Shown piece after piece: positions 8,759 to 16,419 of a stretch of DNA of 64,000 nucleotides. Both the position numbers and the translations under genes were made by a program. This DNA is from Gulosibacter chungangensis (GTDB lineage Bacteria > Actinomycetota > Actinomycetes > Actinomycetales > Microbacteriaceae), in contig NZ_WBKB01000005.1 of NCBI RefSeq assembly GCF_008831155.1, positions 216,251-280,250 on the forward strand. Reading direction: 5' to 3'. Below the pieces are notes generated by a model, which saw only the letters and a program-made list of their open reading frames with translations, was not told where the DNA came from and ran no database searches. How positions within the stretch are numbered: the stretch's first letter is position 1; each line of letters opens with the position of its first letter.

Positions 8759-8820
8759 GGGGTACCGGGCCCGACGATCGAGCCACGACCTTTCTGTCAT
8801 GCAGAAGCCTAGCCAGCGTG

Positions 8821-8853
8821 AGAAGGCCCGAGTCCATCGGACTCGGGCCTTCT
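8821..8853 (-). terminator. Terminator hairpin after tRNA-His
   Basis: Perfect 15-bp inverted repeat (arms 8821-8835 and 8839-8853, core GGCCCGAGTCC) with a 3-base loop, 5 bases beyond the 3' end of the tRNA-His gene. It lacks a long U tract. Confidence 0.75.
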
Positions 8854-8858
8854 TATTG

Positions 8859-8933
8859 GGGTGAGTAACGGGGCTTGAACCCGCGACCTCCTGGACCACA
8901 ACCAAGCGCTCTACCAACTGAGCTATACCCACC
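8859..8933 (-). tRNA. tRNA-His (GTG anticodon)
   Basis: Full cloverleaf on the minus strand. The acceptor arms GGTGGGT and ACTCACC pair, the D arm reads AGCTCAGTTGGTAGAGC, the anticodon loop is TTGTGGT giving GTG, and the T arm is GGGTTCAAGCCCC. The discriminator is C, as expected for tRNA-His. CCA is not fully encoded and the extra G at position -1 is not encoded. Confidence 0.96.
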
Positions 8934-8973
8934 GTGCTGACCACCCTGCGGCAGCCAACCATGAGATCCTACA

Positions 8974-9603
8974 TCATTTTTTCAGGTAGGGCGAAAACGA
9001 CTCCACGACGGCCTCTGCGGTTGCCTTCAACGACTTCGAATCCGGGCCCGGCTGCGGCACGCACATCGCCTCGCGGTAGTAGCGAAGCTCACGGATTGAT
9101 TCGAGAATGTCAGCAGTGGCACGGTGCCCGCCGTTCTTTACCGGGGAGTTGAAGTAGACCCGCGGGTACCAGCGGCGCGAAAGCTCCTTGAGTGTCGACA
9201 CGTCGATATTGCGGTAGTGCAGGTATGCATCCAGCGCTGGCATCTGCCGATTGATGAACATCCGGTCGGTGCCGATCGTGTTGCCCGCGAGCGGTGCCTG
9301 GCGCTCTGCCGGGACGAACCGCTTGATGTAGTCGAGGACCTGTTCCTCAGCCTCCGCCATCGTGACACCGTTCGGCATCTCTTCGATCAGGCCCGAGGTC
9401 GTGTGCATATTCGTCACGAACTCGTTCATGTTCTCGAGCGCCTTCTCGGACGGCTTAATGACGATGTCCAGCCCCTCTTCCTCGATGAGGTTCAGTTCAA
9501 AGTCGGTCACGAAGACCGCGATTTCGCAGATCTCATCGATTTCGACATCGAGGCCGGTCATCTCACAGTCGATCCAAACTAGGCGGTCTTGTGCATTACT
9601 CAT
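8974..9603 (-). CDS. orn: Oligoribonuclease
   Basis: DEDDh 3'-5' exoribonuclease that degrades the 2- to 5-nucleotide products of RNA decay and pGpG, acting as a dimer in the cytoplasm. The 209-residue length is near the family norm of 180 to 215. The Exo I motif is LVWIDCEMTGLD, Exo II is PLAGNTIGTDRMFI with the conserved Asp, and Exo III is GGHRATADILESI with the catalytic His and Asp. tRNA-His lies just downstream on the same strand. Confidence 0.97.
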   Translation of the reverse strand: MSNAQDRLVWIDCEMTGLDVEIDEICEIAVFVTDFELNLIEEEGLDIVIKPSEKALENMNEFVTNMHTTSGLIEEMPNGVTMAEAEEQVLDYIKRFVPAERQAPLAGNTIGTDRMFINRQMPALDAYLHYRNIDVSTLKELSRRWYPRVYFNSPVKNGGHRATADILESIRELRYYREAMCVPQPGPDSKSLKATAEAVVESFSPYLKK

Positions 9604-9699
9604 GGTCCCTAATCGTAGTGATGTGTGGGGGAGCGCGAGTCAGGAAGGCGCGGCGACAGGATGCTGGGCACAATTCCTCTATCCTGGTATCTGCACGAT

Positions 9700-9775
9700 G
9701 CCTCCGTAGCTCAGTGGATAGAGCAGCGGCCTTCTAATCCGCCGGTCACAGGTTCGAATCCTGTCGGGGGCGCCA
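9700..9775 (+). tRNA. tRNA-Arg (TCT anticodon)
   Basis: The acceptor arms GCCTCCG and CGGGGGC pair, followed by G and an encoded CCA. The D arm is AGCTCAGTGGATAGAGC, the anticodon loop CTTCTAA gives TCT, and the T arm is CAGGTTCGAATCCTG. The open frame of the truncated eamA runs antisense into its 3' half. Confidence 0.96.
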
Positions 9776-10207
9776 TTGTGGCTTCATTGTCGTTGGTCTC
9801 AAACCACTCGCAGACACGAGGGCGTCGCTCAATACGATCAGGCCGATGCCGACCCACTCGTAGAGCTGCAGCGCCTGTTGCAGCAGGATCCAGCCAGCAA
9901 GGGCTGCCCACACCGGGTTCACACTTGTGAGCGTGCTGAACACGGAAGCGGGGACGCGCCGCAAGGACAGCAAGTCCGCGGCATAGGGAATTACCGATGA
10001 GAGCACTCCGCAGGCGACTGCGAGCAGGATGCTTTCGGCGGTGGGAAGGTGAAACACGAACCAGACTGCCGCAATCGGTGTCCAAGCCGCGGCGGTGAGG
10101 ACGCTCGCAGCAGCGGTACCTTGCAGTCCAGGAAGCTGCCTTCCGAGTGACCGATTCAGCAAAATGTATGCCGCCCAAGCTGCCGCGGCTAGTAACGCGA
10201 GACCTAC
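9746..10207 (-). pseudogene. EamA/RhtA-type transporter, N-terminal half deleted
   Basis: The frame encodes only the second EamA repeat of a drug/metabolite transporter. It begins at VGLALLAAAAWAAYILLNR and continues through the paired helices CGVLSSVIPYAADLLSLRRVPASVF and NPVWAALAGWILLQQ to WVGIGLIVLSDALVSA. Intact relatives have about 280 to 300 residues and ten helices; the first five helices, the start codon and the promoter are missing. Similarity stops at about 10207, where a fragment of a LysR regulator begins on the other strand. The last codons run antisense into tRNA-Arg. I regard this as a remnant of the classical divergent LysR/EamA pair. Confidence 0.82.
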
Positions 10208-10797
10208 TTGGCTATGCCTGGGCAGCACTCGGCAAACACACCCCGAAGCTGCTGCGGGACTGGGAATCCGCGCATCCCGACCGTGAGCTGCGGCTGGTCC
10301 GACACAACTCGCCCACGGGCGGACTGTGTGAAGGCTCCTGCGATGTGGCCATCGTGCGACGGTCGGTTGAGGACGCTCAATTCGATTCCGTCATCGTCGG
10401 CCTCGAGAAGCGAATGATCGCATTCGCCGCCGATGACGCGCAGTGGTCCAGACGCCGCCAGCTGACCATGTCGGAAGTTGCCGATCGGCCCATCCTGATG
10501 GATCCGCGTACCGGCACCACGAACATGCAGCTCTGGGCGGGCGTGGATCACCAGCCACAATTCATCGAGTCCTTTGACGTGGATGAATGGCTCAACACGA
10601 TTGCCGCAGGGCACGGTGTTGGGACGACCGCGGAGGCAACTGCACACCACCACGCTCGACCTGGCGTGGTGTTCCGGCCGATCAAAGACAGCCCGCGGAT
10701 TCCCGTGCGCTTGGCGTGGTGGCGCGAGAATCCGCCCGGGGGCCTCACGGAACTCGTGGATGCGGTGACCAAACTGTACGCGGCCGCGCGCAACTAG
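10208..10797 (+). pseudogene. LysR-family regulator, DNA-binding domain deleted
   Basis: From GYAWAALGKHTPKLLRDWE onward the frame encodes only the LysR effector-binding domain (SCDVAIVRRSVEDAQFDSVIVGLE, ILMDPRTGTTNMQLW, DEWLNTIAAGHGVGTTAEATAH, ending in VRLAWWREN). The winged helix and linker, normally about 90 residues, are absent, as is a start codon. The 20 or so residues upstream in frame are antisense to the eamA remnant. Actinobacterial regulators of this type usually sit divergent from an EamA exporter, so one deletion removing both 5' ends explains the arrangement. Confidence 0.82.
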
Positions 10798-10854
10798 GCG
10801 TTTGCTGGCGTTTCGGCGTTTGCAAATGTTCGTCGGCCACTCAAGACTGATGGC

Positions 10855-11898
10855 ATGGTGGAGCAGAAAACAGCCGAACGGATGCGTGTTCCAGTGATCG
10901 CAGTGACCGGTCACCTCGGTTCTGGTAAGACTTCGCTCTTGAACCACCTGCTACGTGAGCCCGGTGCCCGGATTGGTGTGGTCATCAATGACTTCGGCGA
11001 GCTCAACGTCGACGCGGCCCTCGTTACCGGTCAGGTTGATCAAGCGGCGGCAATTTCCGGCGGCTGTCTGTGTTGCCTGCCGAATGCTGGCGGTTTGGAT
11101 GACGCCCTGCAGCAACTCTCACAACCGAAACTGCGGCTGGATGCGATCATCGTGGAAGCTAGCGGTGTCGCCGACCCGGTCGCGCTGGCCCGCATCATTC
11201 AGTTCAGCGACGTCGGAAACGTTCGTCTCGGTGGCGTCGTGGAAGTGATCGACGCGGTAGAGCACTTCCGCACGGTCGATACCGAGCCAATCCCGCCCTC
11301 ACGCTATGCCGTCACAACCCTCGCCGTGATTGGGAAGACAGACCTGTTGACTGCGGCTGAGCGAGAGGCGGTATCAGCACGCATCCGCGACAGGATTCGC
11401 GAACGAAACCCCGACGTCTACACCGTCACGGCCGACTACGGCCGCATCGACCCGCAGCTGGTCTTCGACACCGTCACCGAAGAAGACCCGCTCGACCAGC
11501 TCCCGATTGCGCAACTGCTGCGGGAAGAAGCAGCCCAGGACCACACCGGTCACCAACATGCCAGTTCGGTGTCGCGAGAGTTTGCCGAGACGGTGTTGCC
11601 GGGCGCGCTGGTGGATCTGCTCGAGAACCCGCCCGCCGGTGCCTATCGGATGAAGGGAAGGCTGCGGGTGCGCGGGCCGCGACAACCGCGTGGCTACTTG
11701 GTGAACGTGGTCGGCCGCAGCGTGCAAGTGGAGCGGCTGCGCGAAGTTCCCGAAGCCGGGGAGCTCGTGGTCATCGGTATGGACTTGGCTACGGATGCTG
11801 CGGCAGCGAGCCTCGAGGCGCTCGCGGCAGCGGATGGTGGCAGCCCCGATAAAGAGGGTTTGGCGCGGCTAGAACGCCACCGACGCCTGAGCGAATGA
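10855..11898 (+). CDS. CobW/P47K-family GTPase, putative metallochaperone
   Basis: 347-residue G3E-family GTPase related to CobW, YciC/YeiR and ZNG1. The Walker A is GHLGSGKTS near residue 20, the metal-binding CxCC is in SGGCLCCLPN near residue 70, DAIIVEASGVADP forms switch II, and GKTDLL is a variant of the NKxD base-recognition motif. The C-terminal CobW_C domain (GAYRMKGRLRVRGPRQPRGYLVNVVGR) is present. Such proteins deliver zinc or another metal to client enzymes. There is a His cluster DHTGHQH near residue 232. The ATG has no evident Shine-Dalgarno, and no Zur-like site is obvious upstream. It is followed after 44 bp by an alpha/beta hydrolase. Confidence 0.9.
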   Translation: MVEQKTAERMRVPVIAVTGHLGSGKTSLLNHLLREPGARIGVVINDFGELNVDAALVTGQVDQAAAISGGCLCCLPNAGGLDDALQQLSQPKLRLDAIIVEASGVADPVALARIIQFSDVGNVRLGGVVEVIDAVEHFRTVDTEPIPPSRYAVTTLAVIGKTDLLTAAEREAVSARIRDRIRERNPDVYTVTADYGRIDPQLVFDTVTEEDPLDQLPIAQLLREEAAQDHTGHQHASSVSREFAETVLPGALVDLLENPPAGAYRMKGRLRVRGPRQPRGYLVNVVGRSVQVERLREVPEAGELVVIGMDLATDAAAASLEALAAADGGSPDKEGLARLERHRRLSE

Positions 11899-11942
11899 CC
11901 CCGCGGTCGAGGAAAAGCTGCCGTACGTGAAACAATTTCGGG

Positions 11943-12725
11943 ATGCACGAGCAAAACCCGCAGGCGGTAGAAACCGCGTATCTATCGATCGGCGAATCCG
12001 AGATGTACTCGGAGGTTGCCGGCGCGGGGGAGCCGGTGCTCTTTCTGCACGGCGGTTTTTGCTCGATCGAGTCGCTTCGCGCGCAGCAGGATGCACTGCT
12101 CGGCGACTTTCGGGTGTTCGCCTTCGAGCGTCCCGGGCACGGTCGCACGGCCGATATAGAGGGCGACTATCACTACGCGCGGTGGCTGACGGATACCCTC
12201 GCCTATCTTGATGCGCAGGGCCTGTCGGATGCGCACATCGTTGGGTATAGCGACGGCGCGATCCTGGGGTTGCTGCTCGCAATGGCGCATCCGGAAAGGG
12301 TGCGCTCGGTGGTGGCGATCGGCGCGAACCTCGACCCGAGCGTGTTTAGCGACCCGAGCGATGAGGATGCGCTGCTCTCACCTCCCGACGACGGCGAAGA
12401 CAAAGACGGCCTGGAGCGGATGCATTACGCTCGGCTCTCGCCGGACGGCCCCGAACATGCTCAGACGGTGATCGATAAGCTCCTGCGGTTGTGGTCGAGT
12501 GAACCGAATATCGATCCGGCCGAGCTTTCGCGCATCCACGCTCGAACCCTAATTATGGCCGGTGACCGGGATCTGATTCCGCCCGCGCACACGCTGCAGA
12601 TCGCGGCGGCCATTCCGGGTGCACAATTGTGCATTCTGCCGGGCACCAGCCACTGGCTGCACGCCGAGCGACCGGCGCTCGTGAGTCAGCTGATCCGCGA
12701 ATTCTTGCTCGAAGAACGACGTTAG
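11943..12725 (+). CDS. Alpha/beta-hydrolase fold protein
   Basis: 260-residue soluble alpha/beta hydrolase. The oxyanion segment is LFLHGGF, the nucleophile elbow is VGYSDGAI (Ser), the acid is in MAGDRDLIPPAHT and the catalytic His is in PGTSHWLHAERP. Overall it resembles esterase/carboxylesterase BioH-like proteins of unknown substrate. The stop codon TAG lies inside the first unit of a 17-bp tandem repeat (12721-12822), so the repeat begins exactly at the end of the gene. Confidence 0.88.
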   Translation: MHEQNPQAVETAYLSIGESEMYSEVAGAGEPVLFLHGGFCSIESLRAQQDALLGDFRVFAFERPGHGRTADIEGDYHYARWLTDTLAYLDAQGLSDAHIVGYSDGAILGLLLAMAHPERVRSVVAIGANLDPSVFSDPSDEDALLSPPDDGEDKDGLERMHYARLSPDGPEHAQTVIDKLLRLWSSEPNIDPAELSRIHARTLIMAGDRDLIPPAHTLQIAAAIPGAQLCILPGTSHWLHAERPALVSQLIREFLLEERR

Positions 12726-12822
12726 CTGCGCATCCTCGTTAGGCGAGCATGCGCGTTAGCCGCGCATCCGCGTCGCCCGCGCATCCACGTTAGCTGAGCA
12801 TCCGCGTTAGTCGCGCGACTGC
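12721..12822. repeat. 17-bp tandem repeat, six units
   Basis: The pentamer GTTAG recurs at 12721, 12738, 12755, 12789 and 12806, and as GTCGC at 12772, exactly every 17 bp. The intervening 12 bases vary around CCGCGCATCCGC. The array starts at the hydrolase stop codon and is non-coding as far as I can see. Confidence 0.85.
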
Positions 12823-12859
12823 CGCAAAGCCACACAAAGTACGGCGCGCCGAGCCCGTT

Positions 12860-13088
12860 GAGTCGGGTTCCAACTTCGCCGAGCCGGGCTCCACCTTCGC
12901 GGAGCCGGGTTCGGGCTGCGCCGAGTCGGGTTGCGATTGCGCCGAGGCAGGTTCCGACCGTGCCGAGTCGGGCTCCACCTTCGCGGAGCCGGGTTCGGGC
13001 TGCGTCGAGCCGCGTTGCGATTGCGCCGAGGCAGGCTTCGAGCGTGCCGAGTCGGGCTCTTGCTTGACCGAGCCGGGCACCTTGCACC
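12860..13088. repeat. 21-bp tandem repeat (ten full units plus a partial) with an 84-bp higher-order period
   Basis: Units begin GAGYCGGG or GAGGCAGG every 21 bp from 12860 to 13070. Four consecutive units form an 84-bp block: 12881-12964 is repeated as 12965-13048 with few changes, which shows a recent block duplication on an older 21-bp array. Reading frames through it give 7-residue periodic peptides on either strand, but none has a good start or a convincing protein. The remainder of the 527-bp gap between the hydrolase and nadE (13089-13252) carries a second motif, AAGTACCCGGC, twice and a variant once. Confidence 0.88.
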
Positions 13089-13252
13089 GAGCGGGGGCGG
13101 TAGAACAGCCTGTCTCGGTGCGAAGTACCCGGCTCGATGCCTGAAGTACCCGGCACGGCACTCAAAGCATGAAGCGCCCGGCTCGACGAGGTCGCTGCAT
13201 CGGACGCGTGTGAGTCTAGGCCGGTGCACAGCACCGTGGGAGAATGCCACGT

Positions 13253-14062
13253 ATGAGCCAGCTGCAAGCAGAGATCATCCAAGCCCTGGGCGTTAAGCCT
13301 GAAATCTCGCCCGCGGATGAGATCCGCGAACGGGTCGAATTTATGAAGGAGTACCTCCTCAAGACGGGTGCGAAGGGCTTTGTCTTGGGGATCTCTGGCG
13401 GCCAAGATTCCACTCTCGGTGGCCGCCTCGCGCAGTTGGCGGTCGAGGAGCTTCGCGCAGCCGGGCATGAGGCAACCTTTGTCGCGGTGCGGCTCCCACA
13501 CGGGGTTCAGCGTGATGAAGCGGATGCACAGGCCGCATTGGCGTTCATCGCGCCGGATGAGTCGATCACCTTCGATATCAGCCCGGCGGTGACCGGAATC
13601 GACGCGGGCAGCGACTGTGAGTTCAGCGACTACAACCGCGGCAATGTGAAAGCGCGCATCCGCATGGTTGCGCAGTACGCGATCGGCGGTGAACGAAACC
13701 TCCTGGTAATTGGCACCGACCACGCCGCCGAGGCAGTGACCGGATTCTTCACAAAGTTCGGCGACGGCGCTTGCGATCTCACGCCCCTCGCTGGACTCAA
13801 CAAGGGGCAGGGCCGCCAGCTGCTCGCCGAACTTGGCGCACCCGAAGCGCTCTACCTGAAGGTGCCCACGGCAGACCTCCTCGACGGGGTGCCCGGTCGG
13901 CCCGATGAAGTCGAACTCGGTGTGACCTACGCCGACATCGACACGTACCTCACGGGTGGGACCGTGAGCGAGGACGCCCGTGCCGTGATCGAACGACACT
14001 ATCTGCGCTCGCAGCACAAGCGGCACTTGCCGGTTGCCCCCTATGACACCTGGTGGCGCTAG
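13253..14062 (+). CDS. nadE: Ammonia-dependent NAD+ synthetase
   Basis: 269-residue N-type ATP pyrophosphatase that amidates deamido-NAD to NAD+ in the cytoplasm using ammonia; no glutaminase domain is present. The N-terminus [16 protein letters not shown] matches the E. coli-type enzyme, and the pyrophosphatase loop is GISGGQDST. Later landmarks are [22 protein letters not shown] and [11 protein letters not shown], and the C-terminus [12 protein letters not shown] resembles the family C-terminus. I choose the ATG at 13253 (GGGAGA about 10 bases upstream) over the ATG at 13244, which nearly abuts that site. Confidence 0.95.
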   Translation: MSQLQAEIIQALGVKPEISPADEIRERVEFMKEYLLKTGAKGFVLGISGGQDSTLGGRLAQLAVEELRAAGHEATFVAVRLPHGVQRDEADAQAALAFIAPDESITFDISPAVTGIDAGSDCEFSDYNRGNVKARIRMVAQYAIGGERNLLVIGTDHAAEAVTGFFTKFGDGACDLTPLAGLNKGQGRQLLAELGAPEALYLKVPTADLLDGVPGRPDEVELGVTYADIDTYLTGGTVSEDARAVIERHYLRSQHKRHLPVAPYDTWWR

Positions 14063-14065
14063 CGG

Positions 14066-14338
14066 TTACATCCACTTCAGCGCGGCGGTGGCTTCCGCCA
14101 TGGATGCGAATGCCCCGAGGGTTAGGAAGCCGCGCCGGTCAGCGGTCATCCGCATGATTGCCCAGCGGTCGCTCGCCAACGCCGTCGGCCGCTCTTCGAG
14201 GTAACCGACGACGGCACCGGTGGTATTGGAAATGCGCCAGCGCACCTCGGTGAGGCGCTGAAAGCGAAACCCGTGGCGCTCGAAATTGAGCTCCGGCGAG
14301 TGGGGGAGCAGCGTCGATTGCAGTTGCGATACGGACAT
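14066..14338 (-). CDS. Small conserved-looking protein of unknown function
   Basis: 90 residues from MSVSQLQSTLLPHSPE; the ATG is preceded by GAAAGGGG at about 8 bases. The sequence has a mixed alpha/beta character (WRISNTTGAVVGYLEE, RRGFLTLGAFASMAEATAALKWM) without signal peptide or helices long enough to span a membrane. It lies convergent to nadE, 3 bp from its stop, and divergent from msrA. I do not recognise the family. Confidence 0.6.
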   Translation of the reverse strand: MSVSQLQSTLLPHSPELNFERHGFRFQRLTEVRWRISNTTGAVVGYLEERPTALASDRWAIMRMTADRRGFLTLGAFASMAEATAALKWM

Positions 14339-14409
14339 GGCGTGGGCCCCTTTCGGTTCCTGATTGCTTGCTCGTAACGCTATGTGCACCTTCCGACATT
14401 GGGACTACG

Positions 14410-14943
14410 ATGAGCGCCATGACGACTTCATTTGTTCTTGCTGGCGGCTGTTTCTGGTGTCTGGATGCCGCGTACCGCAACGTTCGAGGGGTGCAGGACG
14501 TCGTGTCTGGCTACACCGGGGGTGATGTCGCGAATCCCAACTACGAGCTCGTCTGCGCAGGTCGCACCGGGCATGCCGAAGCGGTTCGGGTTGACTTTGA
14601 CGAAACCGTCGTCCCCGCTGAGGTCATCCTCGACATGTTCTTCACGATGCACGACCCGCGCCAGCTCAACCGGCAGGGCAATGACATTGGCACGCAGTAC
14701 CGTTCCACGATGTTTCCGGCGGATGCCGAGCAGCGGGCACTCTTTGAAGCCGCACGGGACCGAGCGGAAGAGGCCTGGGGCGGTGGCGTAGTCACCACGA
14801 TGCAGCCGCTGGAGGAATTCTGGGTCGCCGAAGAGGCTCATCAGGACTTCTTCGCGAAGAACCCAACGCAGGGCTATTGCCTCGCGGTCGCGGTGCCGAA
14901 GGTCAATAAGATCCGCGCTGGGTTCTCCGAGTACGTGTTGTAG
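14410..14943 (+). CDS. msrA: Peptide methionine-S-sulfoxide reductase A
   Basis: 177-residue reductase of methionine-S-sulfoxide in proteins. The catalytic Cys lies in the family signature LAGGCFWCLDAAYRNVRGV, followed by SGYTGGDVANPNYELVC, GHAEAVRVDFDE and DIGTQYRSTMF, all typical. The second ATG, at 14419, is equally possible; neither has a strong ribosome site. A C-terminal Cys (QGYCLAVAVPK) may be the resolving residue. It is convergent to gltD, ten bases apart. Confidence 0.96.
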   Translation: MSAMTTSFVLAGGCFWCLDAAYRNVRGVQDVVSGYTGGDVANPNYELVCAGRTGHAEAVRVDFDETVVPAEVILDMFFTMHDPRQLNRQGNDIGTQYRSTMFPADAEQRALFEAARDRAEEAWGGGVVTTMQPLEEFWVAEEAHQDFFAKNPTQGYCLAVAVPKVNKIRAGFSEYVL

Positions 14944-14952
14944 GGACCTGAG

Positions 14953-16419
14953 CTACCCCCGCAGCGAAATCGCCATATCCGAAGCGGCAACCGGTGCCGG
15001 AAGCATCGAGCTACCCAGCAGATACTTCTCCACCGCCGCAGCGGCAGCGCGTCCCTCAGCGATCGCCCAAACAATCAGCGAGGCACCGCGGCCAGCATCC
15101 CCGGCCACGAAGACACCGGGGACGTTGGTCGCGTAATCGTCCTCGCGCGCGACGTTGCCACGCGCAGTGAACGCCACATCCAATTGCGAGGCGAGGGCAT
15201 CCTGTTCGGGGCCCGTGAAACCCATCGATAGCAGCACGAGATCCGCCGGAATGGTCCGCTCGGTACCGGCCTTGGGCACCCGGCGCCCGTCTTCGAGGAA
15301 GTCAGTGTCCGCGAACTTCAGCGCAACCACGTGACCATCCGCATCCGAAACGAATTCGACCGTGGAGGCCTCGAAGAGCCGCTCACCACCCTCTTCGTGT
15401 GAGGTCTGCACTTCGAATACTCGCGGCGTCATCGGCCAGGGCTCACTCGGAGTGCGGTACTCCGGCGGCTTCTTGCCAATAGCAATGTTCGTGACGGATG
15501 CGGCACCCTGACGGTGCGCCGTGCCGATGCAGTCAGAGCCGGTGTCGCCGCCACCGATAACAATGACGTGCTTACCCTCCGCCGTGATCTGGCCGGGAAC
15601 CTCGTCGCCCGCAACCGCATGGTTGGACTGCACGAGATATTCCATGGCCTGATGGACGCCCGCAAGGTCCCGCCCCGGCACATTGAGCTCGCGCCCGACC
15701 GGGGCGCCGGTAGCGATCACGATCGCGTCATAGCGACGCCGCAAATCCGACCAGCTGATATCGCGACCGATCTCAATCCCGGGACGGAACCGCGTGCCCT
15801 CTTCGCGCATCTGCTCGAGTCGTCGATCGAGCACGATCCGCTCCATTTTGAAGTCCGGAATCCCATAGCGCAGCAGCCCGCCAATGCGGTCATCCCGTTC
15901 GAATACGGCGACGGTGTGCCCCGCCCGGGTGAGCTGTTGTGCGGCCGCGAGCCCCGCCGGACCTGACCCGACCACAGCCACCGTTTTGCCGGTGAGTCGC
16001 TGGGGCGGATGAGGTTCGATCCAACCCTGCGCCACCGCTTCATCGGCAATCGACTGCTCGATGCGTTTGATGGTCACGGCCGGTTGCGAAATCCCGAGCA
16101 CACAGGCTGACTCACAGGGTGCCGGGCACAGTCGCCCGGTGAATTCGGGGAAGTTATTAGTTGCATGCAGCCGCTCGGACGCCGTCCGCATATCCCCGCG
16201 GTAGGTCAGATCATTCCACTCGGGGATGATGTTCCCGAGCGGGCAGCCCTGGTGGCAGAATGGGATACCGCAGTCCATACAGCGGCTCGCCTGCGATTGC
16301 AGCTGCTTCTTGTCCTGCTGCTCATAGATTTCCTTGTAGTCCATGAGCCGCAGCGGCACCGGCCGTCGCGGTGGCAGTGCGCGTTCGCGCTCGTTGAGGA
16401 AGCCTCTCGGATCAGCCAT
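14953..16419 (-). CDS. gltD: Glutamate synthase (NADPH) small subunit
   Basis: 488-residue flavoprotein subunit that passes electrons from NADPH via FAD and 4Fe-4S clusters to the large subunit. The N-terminal cluster motifs are [17 protein letters not shown] and [12 protein letters not shown], the FAD fold is [17 protein letters not shown], and the NADPH fold is [16 protein letters not shown]. It starts at ATG within ATGGCTGA, overlapping the gltB stop by 8 bases and preceded by GGAGG, so translation is probably coupled to gltB. The frame is open upstream inside gltB; that extension is not part of the protein. Confidence 0.97.
   Translation of the reverse strand: MADPRGFLNERERALPPRRPVPLRLMDYKEIYEQQDKKQLQSQASRCMDCGIPFCHQGCPLGNIIPEWNDLTYRGDMRTASERLHATNNFPEFTGRLCPAPCESACVLGISQPAVTIKRIEQSIADEAVAQGWIEPHPPQRLTGKTVAVVGSGPAGLAAAQQLTRAGHTVAVFERDDRIGGLLRYGIPDFKMERIVLDRRLEQMREEGTRFRPGIEIGRDISWSDLRRRYDAIVIATGAPVGRELNVPGRDLAGVHQAMEYLVQSNHAVAGDEVPGQITAEGKHVIVIGGGDTGSDCIGTAHRQGAASVTNIAIGKKPPEYRTPSEPWPMTPRVFEVQTSHEEGGERLFEASTVEFVSDADGHVVALKFADTDFLEDGRRVPKAGTERTIPADLVLLSMGFTGPEQDALASQLDVAFTARGNVAREDDYATNVPGVFVAGDAGRGASLIVWAIAEGRAAAAAVEKYLLGSSMLPAPVAASDMAISLRG

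Noticed and set aside
8759..8962. Upstream 68 codons in frame with the GyrI-like gene
   Set aside because: They run through the tRNA-His gene and its terminator, so the protein starts at 8758.
9700..9780. GFEPVTGGLEGR-like and PRQDSNL-like peptides on the minus strand
   Set aside because: These are the well-known spurious translations of a tRNA gene in reverse; tRNA-Arg is on the plus strand.
12860..13088. CRISPR array interpretation of the 21-bp tandem units
   Set aside because: The units are contiguous with no unique spacers and no cas genes are nearby.
12722..14026. 434-codon minus-strand frame across the 21-bp repeats and nadE
   Set aside because: The repeat gives artificial ARLGT-like heptads and the rest is antisense to nadE, which has all its catalytic motifs.
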